Below, piece by piece: positions 23,270 to 37,057 of a DNA stretch of 64,000 bases (its first letter is position 1; every line of letters starts with the position of its first letter). The notes beneath the pieces are model-generated. The model was not told the DNA's origin and did not search any database. It saw only the letters and a program-made list of their open reading frames with translations. A program made the translations under genes and the position numbers. The stretch covers positions 1 through 64,000 of the forward strand of contig JAODUP010000569.1 of assembly GCA_025642065.1 (NCBI GenBank), given 5' to 3'. Source of the DNA: Paralvinella palmiformis. Its lineage: Eukaryota; Annelida; Polychaeta; Terebellida; Alvinellidae.

Positions 23270-24480
23270 TGGTATTAGTTTTGTTCAGTCAGAAAAAAGA
23301 TATCATACACAAAATGTATAAAACACTTAATTACAATTTAGTTCCTAGACGATAACAACGTCTGTAACATCCCATTCTGAGGTGAATCAGACAAGAACAT
23401 TGTTCAGTATGGTCTACCGTCAACAGTTGGTCTTACATCTAGACCATCAGAGGTCATTCGTTTGAACTTCTCCTCCAGCTGACCTGACACACATATTTAA
23501 GCCCGTGATATGGCAAACAAATTACCATATATCTTAAATGTTTAAGGACTGATGGTTTATGTTTCGATGTCTAATTTCAATTGGAAAGAGACAGACTGGT
23601 GGATCGAAGTTATACCTTAAAGTTTTACTCATTTATCCACCAAGTGTCACTTGTATACGGTTTGTTACTTCGACAGCACACGTTTTCATGTAAACAAGAA
23701 ATGATTAAAGTAGCCTAGGGAACCGAGTCACTGAACAGAAACCTTGTTGAGGACATAACAACAATGGCCTCATAACTAAAGAGGCACACACACACACACA
23801 CACACACAACATACATACACACACACACACATGTTATCTCTCTCTTACGCCAGCCCACAAGGTTAGACATCCATTAGCCGTTTATAAGTTCCCGGCTAGT
23901 TGTGATCTAGCATTTAGGCAAAGATAATAATGATAATGTATATCTAATAAAGCGTCCTTACTTACAAAAATTACAGGAAGATAACCAACACTATTGCCAT
24001 TGTTTCTTAAAGTTCCCGGACAACAACCCCACCCCCCGGACAACTGCCGCAGGACCAAGTCCACCCACCCCCTCCCAAGACAACTGTCCCAATTTTCTTC
24101 AAATATGCCATTCAGAAGTAGTCCATCAAGTTAGTATTTTCAAGCAACCATAGAGTGTTACATTTTACTTGTTTAAAGGCATTTGGATTACTTCTTATAA
24201 AACACCACCTCACTACTAATTACAATACATTAATCAAAACTAACTAGAGTCAGCTAACTGTAATTCAGGCAGATTAAAAGCTAAAAATTCATTTAATTTG
24301 GCAAATGATCTATAATTAGCAGCACTTCTATATTCTGGAAAACCGTGAAGCAGAGAAGACGCATCTCTCATCCATCTAACCTTTCTATGGACGTCAAATC
24401 GCTGTCAGACCTTTATCATTCCGTTATGACGGATTCCAAGCCAAGTGAATTTACCAATGTACGACTGTGCATAAAAGATA
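23270..24480. other. Non-coding, no gene recognised
   Basis: Holds a (CA)n tract at 23784-23830 and a C-rich stretch at 24020-24085. No exon or RNA gene was seen. Confidence 0.4.
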
Positions 24481-25964
24481 GGGTATCTCGAAAATAAAAT
24501 GCAATATGCATCAAAACATGACGTGCTGCATTAAGAATCTTAAGCGCAACCGCTCCTCTGGTCTGGACGGTGTGTGGTCAGAAAACTACTTCATCAACGG
24601 CACCTCTAACTTGTGCAGCTGCCTCGCCTCTCTATATACACATATACTGAAATACAACTGCGTCCCCACTAGAGTTCTAATTCCATTCCCGAAGAAAGCT
24701 ACTCTCGACCCTAATAGACCGGAACATCACCGTCCCATTACGTTAAGCTCCGTATATTCCACGTTATTTGAATATATTATCATACCTGACGTCATCTTAA
24801 ACAATAACCAGTTTGGTTTTAGAAAGGGTTGCGGTACTTCAGTTGGTAATGGCCTTTTAATGGATATCTTATGTCATCACAAACGTGCCAAGATTCCAAT
24901 GTTCTTCTGCAGCTTAGACGCTGAAAAATGTTTTCATTCCATATGACACGACGGTGTATTATATACAATACAATCTTTTCCCGCATATGTATTATGACGT
25001 ATTTTGTATAAATGGTATTATAACGTAACTGCAGTTATTAAATGGAATGGTCGTGTACACAATATTGTTCCGGTTAATGTCTCTAGAGCTACAAGAAAAG
25101 GCAGTTTATTATCACTGCTTTTATTTAATATACACTTATCTGACTTACTACATGAATTAGACGGCGTAAATCAAGGATTGCGAGTAGGTACTCATTTATA
25201 CAACTCGTTCGCGTACGCTGATGATGTCAGTATTTGTTTCCCCTACTGTACCAGGTTTACAATAGCTCATTAATACGTGTTCACAATATTCCTTAAGGTG
25301 GCGTTTTAAATTTGGATTAAAAACAGTCAGTCTCTAGTACCAGCTTACTATATAAATATATGTGACAAGGAGCCAGCGTTTTATATAGATAATAACGAAA
25401 TACACAATTCATTCAGACTCTATTGACATAAAGGGTGTTGATTGTAAGGCAATTGCAAGCACAACGACCTTGGGTTTTAACAATTTATTCTGTCGCCCAA
25501 TATCATGTCTATATTATGACCCATCTTTACGTGGAACTACAATGGAAAGGGTACAAAACATCACTACAATTAATCACTTTACACATAGACTATTTTAGCT
25601 CCTTTAGTCCTTTGACAATAAACAATACAAAGTTATCATTTGCAAGATGTAACTTCTATTAACACGTACATTGGTTGATATAACACATTCTACGCGTTTT
25701 ACATCCTATAGGCGAGTATTCGAAATATACTTCGCTATCGACCAGCACATGTGGTGCACTTAAAGCGTATAACCATTGACCTGACATATAACACAACTTG
25801 TATTATCGAAACCTGGCTAAATTACATATCATTACATAGATACAATTTAATTTAACTGTTCATACCTATTTAGATCCTATTCTCTCTCTGATATATGTAT
25901 GCGTTACCCCGGTGTTTTGTCCGATACTAAGTCTTTTTTGTTCATTCTATTTGTCAACCAATAC

Positions 25965-28699
25965 CCCAGCTGGGACAATACGTAGTATACACATAAATTC
26001 TACGTAACTCATACCGGAGAAATTACGTATATTTTTGGTGAACTATGTTAGTTGAATCTACGTAATGTTTTCTACGTGAAATCTACGTCAAAATTTACAT
26101 GTGAAAACTATGTGTACATTTCTACGTAGAAATTACGTATTGAATTCCACGTAAAATTAACGTAGTAAAATTTACATGGAATCCACCTCATACTATCATT
26201 CAAGCAATAATACAAAAATAACACAATAAATCACAATTTATTTAACAAAAATACAACTTCTTAAACCGTATTATCAACAATGTTAAGATGAAACTTAAGA
26301 CAGACTAAATCTAATCTACATAACATATTGCAGGTACAGCACCTGTCAAAATTGAAAGGATGGAGAATTTAAATACAATTAATACAGCTACACAAGATAT
26401 AAACATAGATATGTTGTATACAAATATACTCAAAAAGTTGACCAGATAAGTTTAGTATTTCACAATACATCCACAAAATAAGAATTTTGGAAACCTTTAA
26501 TATCAGTAGCACCAGAGATTAACAAGATAAATGTTACATGTCACAATAAATATACATACATTGTAATAATCTTATAATACATCCAAAACAAATTAAAACA
26601 AGAGCTCTCCTGATATGTTAGCTCCATTTCCCTGTAATCTAAGTATTCTGTTACCTTGGACAGAGGTCTGTTAAATACCTGGGTCCCAATTTAATATAAT
26701 TACACATTCTAGGTAACTGCCGGTACCAATAGGCAAGGTTTAACACAAAATAGTGCTTAGCAATTTTGAGTAAAAGTCAGTTAAATGTCAATGTTAATAT
26801 TTTATGTGACATGCACAACCATTATCTGAGGTTGATAACAAACATGTCTATGGGACATAATTTCATTTTGACAGAAGAATAATTAATTATAGATATTCCA
26901 TTCAAACACATTTACAAACGTAAACAGTAGTAAACTATGTAGTGCACACAATTTGCATAGTTTGGGCTATTAACTCATATATTTATTTATTAATTATTAA
27001 CAAATCACATTATATCTATGATATATATACATCACACACAACATTATGTTTTGAACATGGAAATTTGAACTCTTCCCACTCGCTAGCACTAGCAGGTGTA
27101 CCACGTTCTTTCCTCTCTTCCTGTTCCACATATGACCCTGAATAGATATAACTAACTTGTAAATTAAGAATACCTGATTTGAACAACAAGGGATTGAAAT
27201 GAAGGGTTTATTATTTACTATGTACTGACAACATGCAGGAAGTCAAGACTACTCCTCAGATACAAGTATTTATAATTTAACATAACTTTTCCTCTTATAA
27301 ACAAATATATAATTATTCACCTGTGACATAAGCTTGGTAGGTTTTATGCTATCCTAGCTTCCTCTTGCAGGGTAGTTGTTCTTTCTCATGAGTGATCAAA
27401 GGATGTTTCTATAGTTGACAGTTGTTGTTTCATTATCATGAGATGCATACACTCTTTCACTATGTCTAACATGTAATTAATAACCAAGTTCAGTTTGATT
27501 ATATTAGCCTGTAATGAGTATAAAAAGGATGACTAGATAATGGCTACGGAACATATGTGTTTTTCGCAGTTTGAATTGTTAGATGTAGGGGTTAATAAGG
27601 AGATCCTTTGTATGCATGGATACAGACAATTTCACAAGATAGCGCAAAACAATAGTCAGACCACATCTAGAATATGCCAACTCAGTGTGGATGCCAAGAA
27701 GGAAATAATAACATTGGAGAATGTTCGGAGATGGGCAACCAAGTTCGTTCCACGTCTACGAGATCTAAATTACCCTGTTAGGCTGAAAAAATAAATCACA
27801 ACTAAGAGGCGATATGATTGAAATGTTTAAGGTGGTCTCTGGGGCATATGATGAGCAAATGATACCAGCTATAGTTACAGCAGAAGAGGGTTTCTATCAA
27901 ACAAGAGGGCATGGCAATAAGCTGCCAAGAAACCATAACAAGACCCGGCTGAGAAAACACTACTTAAGGGAAAGGATAACATGTTCCTGGAACAGCTTGA
28001 GCTTGCCTGATAAAGTAGTCGAGGCTCCTAGTATACAATCTTTTGATGGGAGACTAGATAAACACTGGAGGATCAAGATCTGATTCAGTTCTAAGATTGG
28101 GTCACAAAGCTAATTATGAACAAACAGCCCCAAACATCTGCTCAAAATCGGATGAGGATCTGAACACACAGGACTAATAACCTACGTCCAGTATCTATCT
28201 ACCTTACCTACGTAAACCTAAGTAACTAAGTAGATCTACAAGAAGCAGCTTTTAATATTTGTTTTGTCCTCGGCTTGGGAGGTTTTATTGAGGGATTTTG
28301 TCCGGATACCCATATACATATATATACCTTTACTTAATTACCACCTTAATATCGTTAACATATTGTTTAATATACCTACCGATTATCATGGATTTGACAG
28401 AGGTTCGATGAAACCGCTAAATTAAAAACATCAACAAACATGGACAAAATGTCGCCACTTCCTTGCTTCGATGCATCATGGGAAATATTTTGTGTTTGCA
28501 CGACCATGATGATCATAATAACGTGAATTGTTAAGTGCACACATAGTATTTACGTAAATGTACGTGTTGAACATTACCAGTGATAACACATTGACACGTC
28601 GCTATCGACACATAATATACACGTAAAACACGTCCTGATACGGAACGAACGTACACTACGTGTTGTCTACGTAGCCTCTATGTGTACGTGCCGGCTGGG
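25965..28699. mobile_element. 2.7-kb DNA element with inverted termini and TACGTA-rich subterminal repeats
   Basis: The left end begins CCCAGCTGGGACAATACGTA. The right end, reverse-complemented, begins CCCAGCCGGCACGTACACAT. Both continue with ACACATA and CTACGTA motifs. An AC dinucleotide flanks both ends and may be a 2-bp target duplication. The left subterminal 200 bp contains at least seven TCTACGT-type repeats, and the right 150 bp contains similar ACGT-rich sequence. No transposase was recognised inside, so it is probably non-autonomous. It carries a LINE fragment at 27540-28083. The superfamily is unknown to me. Confidence 0.6.
27540..28083 (+). mobile_element. CR1-like LINE C-terminal fragment
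   Basis: Two consecutive frames encode AKKEIITLENVRRWATKFVP and RLRDLNYPVRLKK, then (after a stop) RYDMIEMFKVVSGAYDEQ, ITCSWNSLSLPDKVVEAPSI and FDGRLDKHW. These are the conserved C-terminal blocks of a CR1-like LINE protein. It sits inside the 25965-28699 element. Confidence 0.65.
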
Positions 28700-29387
28700 A
28701 CTATTGTATGGTATTGATGCTGTTAAAATAAACATCAATACGATGAAAAAAACAGAGAACACCCAAGCTGGCATAACGAAAAGAGTACGTTGTATTTTTT
28801 AAAGTTAATTATTCTTAACGTGACCTGTCTATTTATGATTTAGCTGCTTTTAGTCCCGTGGTAAAACTATTCCAGGTAAACTTACACATCGGCTCAGGCA
28901 GCTAGGTTTATTACTAGTAGATTGTGCTTTTATTAACTATATCCCGCGCCATAATATGTGCAATGAAGGAGTTGTAGACTCACTTAGCCAAATTATCCAT
29001 TGTGTTAATTTTATTAAACCTTGGTCTGACGAATATTTAATGTCGGTTCTATTGACCAGAAGATTATAGTATGTGTTTATAATTATATATTATCAATATA
29101 CACGATTGTTCTTATTTATGTGTATTTTAATATACTGTATCATATTCATATTTGTTAGTAAGTATTTCTAGAATCTTGGTTGTTAAAACGAAACATAAAT
29201 AAAATAATTTTAATGAAATAGTATATAAGGTCATGCCCTATAGCAAAAATATTTTCTATAAGGCAGTTCATTGTGTCAGAGCGTTGTCGTCCAAATTTTG
29301 CCTCCTGAATATTTCAGGTAATATACATATTACCTGATTATACAGATTACCTGTAACTTTATTTATTTATACGGCCAGTGAATTTTG

Positions 29388-29648
29388 TCCCCAAAACTAG
29401 TATGTTAGGTGGATCATAGCAATATTGGGTCGGGCGGGGCTCTAGGAGGTTCATTTTCGATGGACGGAATTACCCCCTCCGCACACACAAACACACGCAC
29501 ATACATAGAAATAACACTCACAAAATCAGTCTTTCACTTACTCACTCCATAAGCCGTTTTATGTTTTTTAATTCTGGATTTTGTTATATAAAACAATGTT
29601 GGTAAATATTTTATTCAAATTTGCTACAATTAGTATTGGCCTTCATCT

Positions 29649-29680
<32 letters not shown>

Positions 29681-30375
29681 TCGTTTGAATGTTTAATTAT
29701 GTACTGTCTTAACCGGTAGCCCCTTCATATGTCTGTAACGTTATGATGGCACTCCGCCAATTCTGTAACAACAAAAAACGACCGTAGATATTACGTGGAT
29801 TTAGACTACTACAAAAGTAGAACAATTAGTAAGTGATCTGATTGTATACTGTTAATCATTACTAGAACAAAGTATAGTCAACGACTGTCGTCCCAAAGGC
29901 TTGTATGTTAGGTGGATTATTACCAATTTAAGGGGGGATGGATTATGCACACAGAGAGAGAGAGAAATAGAGAGAGAGATAGAGACACACACACACAAAC
30001 ACACACACACACACACATTTATATATATATATATATATATATATGAAAACTGACTGACTCACTCACTCGTTAATTCGTATTAATTCTGGATTATTTATAT
30101 AACACACTGTTGTTAAATCATTTATTAGCATAACGTGTTACAATTAGTGTTAGGCTTTATCTGATATATATATATATATATATATATATTTTGTTTGAAT
30201 ATTTAATTAAGTACTGCCATAATCAGGTACTCTGCTTGCACCATCATGTGACCGGATTGTTATACGCGCACTCCCAAATCTGAAACAACGAAAAACGACT
30301 GTAGATATACGTTGTACTAGATTACTACAATTAGTAATCGGATAATTAGATGTTAATTATTACTAGAATAAATAA
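29388..30375. repeat. Diverged tandem duplication of about 500 bp
   Basis: 29388-29880 and 29889-30375 align colinearly. Both start near TATGTTAGGTGGAT, pass a CA/GA tract, share AATTCTGGATT, TACAATTAGT, a (TA)n tract, a GTTTGAAT-TTTAATTA block, CAACRAAAAACGAC and TGTAGATAT, and end near TTACTAGAAYAAA. Divergence is substantial, so the duplication is old. Confidence 0.75.
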
Positions 30376-30649
30376 TAATATAATTATAATTCGCCCATCC
30401 GGGTTCACTGTTTATCTGCTGAATATAGCCGTTCATTTCTGAAACTAACCGTTAGTGTACTGAAACTAACACTACCATAACCAACTATTTATTACTCATG
30501 TTAACTTTAATAAAGCTAACAATGCACATTTACATCACGTTTGTTTATAACTATGTTAAACATTTGTTTAACTCTATTTAAAATGTTTGTTTACATATGT
30601 GTAATACATTTATTTATATCTATGTATAACGTTTGTTTATATCTATGTC

Positions 30650-30653
30650 TAGC

Positions 30654-30697
<44 letters not shown>

Positions 30698-30799
30698 CAA
30701 AACAAGTGTTTATATCTTTATATAATATTTGCTTATATCAGTGTAAAACGTTTGTTTATATATGTGTATAATGTTTGTTTATATATGTGTATAACGTTT

Positions 30800-30838
<39 letters not shown>

Positions 30839-30870
30839 GTGTGTGTGTGTGTGTGTGTTTGTGTGTGTAA
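30650..30870. repeat. (TA)n and (GT)n microsatellites within GTTTGTTTATAT-type tandem repeat
   Basis: 30540-30910 is built from imperfect repeats of a GTTTATATCTATGTATAAC-like unit. (TA)n tracts have expanded at 30656-30697 and 30805-30835, and (GT)n at 30836-30870. Confidence 0.85.
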
Positions 30871-31031
30871 AGTGTATTTATATCTATGTATTACGTTTAT
30901 TTATATCTGTTAGTTCGGTAAAAGAAGACGGTGTACTCGAGATAGTTGCGAATTTAAGTTCAAAGTTTAGATCACCGAGTCTATTAGTCATTTACTGGAG
31001 TACAATGTCAACAAATACTAGAATAACTTAC

Positions 31032-33033
31032 CTCTTACAATAGTAAATGGCTAGAATATCGACGATTATAACAAGAGCAATGAAGATAGCTGACAAGACG
31101 AGCGGTAACACTGTAAGTATAAAATATGGCCATATTCCATTATATAAGTTAATATAATTAATATTGAATATGAAAAACTAGTCTAACGATATATCCTCTG
31201 TAAAGAGATAATGTTGATAATTAATATATGAGTAAACAGGTCAGTGTATTAATAAAAGTGGAAAATATGATATTCTTATCAGAGTATGAGGGAGAGTCGA
31301 CACACACACACAAAGTAGGTTTACTTTTATATGGATGCGTGCATGCCTGTGTTTGTTTCTTTCATACACGAATCATTACCGAGTTCTAGCCCATGGCGCC
31401 CTCCAACGGTCACATAATATTTGCCACCATCTTCATTCCTCTTCTGTGGATATTTGTGGGCAGCTTCTGCCATTTTGGAAGAGAGCAATAAGATTCAAAA
31501 ATAATTCCGGAGATTCTGGACGACAAGATAGTAGAATGACGGAGCATTAACTTCAATCACGATAACTAGTACTAATATATAACAAGTTTGTTTAATAGGA
31601 TCTATTTCTTTAACTAATTTTATTATAACCTTTGTAACCCGCGAGTTATCTTTTTCCGCGTCTCAACCCATCTACCCCCCCCGGGCGTAAACAACACATA
31701 CTTATTAAAAACACTCCACAGATCAACCCGGTTCGCTTTCCTTACCTTTCTCACATAAGTATAACATAGGACGTTTGAGATGGTTGATGTTAGTTGAACA
31801 ATCATTAGCGCTCCAGTAACCGTCTCTTGTTATTCGTACACAGTTTCCGGTTGTGAGAACTCGTCCATTATCTAACCAGTTACTGTACGAAACATTACTA
31901 CCGTCCGCCCATACCCATCTCTGGCTCTCAGCATTCTTCTTTAAACCGATCCAATAATCTTTATTAGTTAGATCTCTGTAAGACAATGAATGTATCCGTG
32001 ATGTAGCAAAGTTAATGATAGAGAAATTAATTTTGTAAATTACAGTTTCTATATATGTATATATATATATATATATTATATAGAGAGAGAGAGAGAGAGA
32101 GAGATAGAGAGATAGAGAGAGAGAGAGAGGGGGTGGCGAAAGAGCATTTCTATTATCACGCTAAACCATACGACTAATCTTTTAACTGGAATTTGATTTA
32201 CGTATGCGATCCTCAAGGCATAACTTAGAGACCGATATTTTTAAAGTGTGAATTCCACTTTGTTTTAGTAAATTCTATTGTACTGTTCAATATCGTATCA
32301 TACCGTATCGTATCGCGTTATTGGATCTGGAGTATATGTGGAGCTAATGAGACGTAAATTTGCGACATAAACCCACAAATTATGGTTGTTTACACTTTAT
32401 TCCGCCAGTCCAGTATAGAATTGTATATCTATTTTACGAACCGATTAACAGCTAATAAAAAAACGTATCGTCCCTTGATTAATCGTCCCTTTTGATTGAT
32501 TTGTAAGATATAATTAAAACAAAGCCAATCACTATGTAATCAAACTGTATCTATGCTTGTTTCTGTGTTTATTTCTTTTCTGTTTATTTGTGGCCGTAAA
32601 ACATCAATCATCATCATCATCATCAGTCCCGACTTCGGGAGCACAGATTTGGTTTGTAAACGTCAGCCATAAATCACTGATAAGTCGACATTAATAGTAA
32701 AACCAACAACATTAAGCTGGGCGGTTATTCTTATCAAAACGGGAGTCGAACGTTTTGTTTGATTATATCCCGAACTTGCTACTGTATTTGCGCGCGCGCA
32801 TGTATGTGTAGGAAAGGGCCACTTAAGAATAGACATTATATGCTTATATGTCTGAGTGACGTACTTGTAAAAACATACCTATTTAAGGTCGCTTTCACAG
32901 ATAAATAATTTTGTTATCTTTTAAATCATTACAGGTGTTTTTACAGACATTATTTGGGGTATTATTATATTACATATTATTTGTACAGCGCCTTTGAATG
33001 GCTCCTGCTAGTGAGGGCGCTTTATTAAATATA

Positions 33034-33066
<33 letters not shown>

Positions 33067-36000
33067 TGCTGATAACCAATCTTTAGCTAAAAATAAGCAA
33101 TATCTAAGTCAATTTTTCCTCTATTTTGAATTTAGTTTGCACTGCATATATTTATTTATCCTGGCTTTTTATATATATATGGTCCAGCGTTGCAACATCA
33201 AGACAGGTGTCGGAACATTAGGCTATCGGGGCAATGAGATGTCGGAATGCAGGGTGAACAATGTGTTAGTACTCGTTACAGTCAAAACGTACGTAATGGT
33301 TGTTAAAAAATGGTTATCCTTCTTATTTCTTATACTGGCTAGGGTAGCCATCTTCTGTTGACATTGTACTTCAGCATCATTCCAGGTCGTCTTCGAGTGC
33401 GATACGTAGTAACAATAACCATCGTATTCTGTCCAATCATCATCACAATTACCTGAAAAATATACCATTATTATTATTATATTTACTAGGTGTTAGTCTT
33501 CTAGGAAATACAACGATATCATAATTATTATTATTATCATCATCACCATCGTCGTCATCATCATCATCATAATCATCATTATCATCATTACAGTAATTGT
33601 CATAATGATCACCACTATCATTTCAATTATTATCCTCCAAAACTCCAGGTCGTAGGTTCAAATCCGGTTCATGCCTTTTTTTGGACAGTTTCCCTAACGA
33701 GTGACTTCTGGGTCGTATATCCCGGATGTGACCAGTTCCGAGGCTAAACTAACCCATCAATCTTATATTATCGCTATGAATGTGTTTGTCGATCCGTATA
33801 GAAACATACATAAATAAATACATACACACATACATACACACACACACACACATACATACATCTTTTATATTGGCATAACACATGAATTATGTGTGTGACT
33901 GCATGTGTTTGTGTGCATATGTACGTGTTAGTTGTTAACATAGATTATATCGAGAAAAGACAATGACACACACGCGCACACACATACACCATATACACAC
34001 AAACCATTGACTCGGACAATCACTCACTCACTCATAATACTTTCTGACCCAAATGTTTCTTTGATTCTATCGCCCACTGATAGCTACAATAAGACATATA
34101 TTTATCTCATGATCTCAGCACATCTAAGATAAAGGCAAGTGAGATACTATTCTAAGAAATCGAAACGATCAGACCAAACCTTTTATAGAAAGATGAAACA
34201 TCCAACAGGTTACGGGAGCGTCCTGCGAAAGGCCACATATGGCGTCAGTGAATCGTGACGAACTGAAGAAAGTGGTGTCAAAAAGGCAGATATTGTGTAC
34301 GGAATTGACGAAGTTAACGTGTTAGAAATATAGAGCCATAAAGATGATACACTGAGGGCATATATCTTGGGCCTATCGTGTCATGACTATTTACTATAGA
34401 TCTAGTTAATTTGGAGAACCATAACCGGTGGTGAGTGAGCGGATGATATTATGGATTATGGAAAGTGAGTGGATGGTAATGGATTGGTACCATTAAGTGA
34501 TCTATGATTGGTTATAGACAGTGGGTGAGGGGAGTAGGGATTGGTAACAGTAAGTGGACCATGGATCATTTTATTATTTGCATATCGCAGGAAAAGATAA
34601 CATTTTTGTCAACACTGCGGAAATGTTACTGAAATAAATCTTATGTCATGTGGGATGCTCTTTATTATCAGCTAACTGTCGCTAAATTCGATCTCCTGGT
34701 CATCGAATTGAATCCCAGTAGAGCCCATTGATTTAGGATATTTCATTCATCAGTAAAAGGCTTTGGATTTGTTGTATCATTTTCCTAGAAAGTTGCCTCT
34801 TTTCTATATGTGCCAAATCACTCACACTCTCACTTACTCACTCTCACTCACTCACGCACCCTCTCACATATCCAGTCATCATTAAATGGTATATTGTATA
34901 AACCATAGAAAACCAAAACTTTAGATTTCTACAACTCTATCAGATATGAGGTCACACGATGTTGACATGTTTATAACTGGGCGCAATGAAAACTGATTCT
35001 TGGTTATGCAGTTACGTTAACACTTTTACAGACTCTATCTCATTACTTCGGTGGCTAATGTATTGACATTTTAACACACACAAACGTTATATTCATATAA
35101 TACTTGTATGTTAAACGTTGTGTTTGTATGTTTTGACCTACTATAAGCAGGTCAAGCCAGGATTGCTCCATTATACTTGTTCGACTTGTACTTTGAAATG
35201 ACAACCCCTCAAGTCCCCCCACCCCGATACAGGCGCTTCATTGTTAATTGATGTCTACTCGATGTCGTCAGCTACCACCCTCTTTTACCCCCCCCTCTCT
35301 CTCTCTCTCTCTCTCTGTATGTGTGTGTGTGTGTGTGTGTATAGCGCATATAACCTCTGTACGTAATAGGATATGGTTCAGCAATATTTGGCTACATCCC
35401 ATTCGCTTACTGCTTCAGTCATTTAATGTCAACAAATATTTATGTCATAAACTTGATGCGTTACTTTAAATGAATGCGTAATCTACGCAGATGGCAATTT
35501 GAATTAAAGTTTTAACCCTAACTGTCAAATGGCAACTTACACCCGATCTAGGTCTTAATTGTCACGTTGTTTTCTACCAGTGACATATCTGATTCCGTTA
35601 TATTATGAAAGCTCACACCTTTCCCTAATAATTTGAAACATGAGAACATCTTAGCACAATATGATGCAAGTTTTAACAGTATTACAGCTAGCTTCCCACA
35701 CACTTGGAGGATACAGCTAAAGCGATCAAATTACAAACGTCTTCCAACCAAACCTACGAATACAAGTCCAAAATATCTACAACAAATACAATGGAAATAT
35801 GATCAGAAGTTTACAAATGATTAATTACCTTATACCTTTATCTAAACAGATCTGGTCTGAGCACGTTAAAACATCTTTTGCGTCTTTTATGATGCATTTC
35901 TATCTCATAAAAAAACATTTATTTTGTATTAAAAGTTTCGTCTTCGATATATAAGGAGCAAAACGAACTGGCTTCGCAAATTTGGTTAATTAACACATAT

Positions 36001-37021
36001 CTTAGGTATTGAACAGAAATTTGCGCATTAGAGTGTGTTTTAAAATGTTGATTTGTTTCTGGTGTTAATAGAATGATGATCGATTTTGATGATGACCATG
36101 ATGAAGACCCCCATCACATAAATAAGAATCATTAGCGGTCAATAATTCAAACGTCGTTTTATTATTTAGCAAATTGTCTTAACAGAGTTGGCAGTTTCTG
36201 CCGCTAGTCGGTTTTTGCCTTGGCAGAAATAGGTTTCTGCCATCATTTTGGCAGAATTGCAGAAAAACAGACCAGTAGATCATGTATTTCAGTAAAAATT
36301 GCCAATTAATTACACGTTTCATTGCTGGTTCTGCTTGGTTAGCATCTACCTCCTAGCCTACATCAAAGGATTGATCTTTGAAGATCTTCTGCTTCAAATT
36401 ATAGAGTGTTTTCAACCTTTAGACATATGTACGGCAAACTCCGAAACCGAGCTAGTGTGACCAAGGCAGCAAAGTTGGTTCTGTCTTATAAGATGCTCAG
36501 TGGACATACATACTTGGACTTATTGAATTCAACATTGTAGTGCACCTAATCACAAACGATTACTGATTGACTGATTACATTGGCTTCTTTCATTTCTTTG
36601 CTAAAGGTTTCCATGCTTAATGACGTTAGAATCGATAAAATAATGCAACAGTATAAGCTCGAGTTTGATGTTGTGCCTTGTGCTGTATGAATATCAACTA
36701 AATAAACTTGATTACGTTTTTAAATCAATTGTTTCTGCCAATTTCTCTGTTCTTGAAACCCTTATAAATTCCCAATTAGCAATCATTAAGAAGCATCCAT
36801 CAATCTTTATACAAATTTAGAACTTCAATTGCTGGACTAGTGGCTGCACCATGTCCAGTAGCCCCCATTTTCAGAGTTCTCATTTCTGCTAGCAGAGAAC
36901 TACTTTAGGCCAGCAGAAAACCCCCACCCTGTAGAGTTTTAATATGAACAGGTAAATTAATCAAATTTAGTTAGAAAGAAACAATTCATAAGTGATTCGG
37001 AGTGCGTTACTTATCTCGTTC

Positions 37022-37057
<36 letters not shown>

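Larger units (their letters stand above)
24500..29070 (+). mobile_element. Non-LTR retrotransposon, decayed and split by a later insertion
   Basis: 24506-24946 encodes the start of the RT (NRSSGLDGVWSENY, QFGFRKGCGTS, FCSLDAEKCFHSI). 25004-25273 continues through SRATRKGSLLSLLLFNIHLS to NSFAYADDVSICF with the catalytic aspartates. Degenerate post-RT sequence runs to 25964. The frame resumes after the element at 25965-28699: removing that element and one AC restores an uninterrupted reading across the junction. The last recognisable coding, about 28870-29060, reads LRQLGLLLVDCAFINY. Stops and frameshifts make it inactive. Confidence 0.7.

Noticed and set aside
30440..30480. CTLR2 tail exon candidate (RNERLYSADKQ)
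   Set aside because: The frame and acceptor phase fit, but the polypyrimidine tract is poor and the peptide is too short to call without transcripts.
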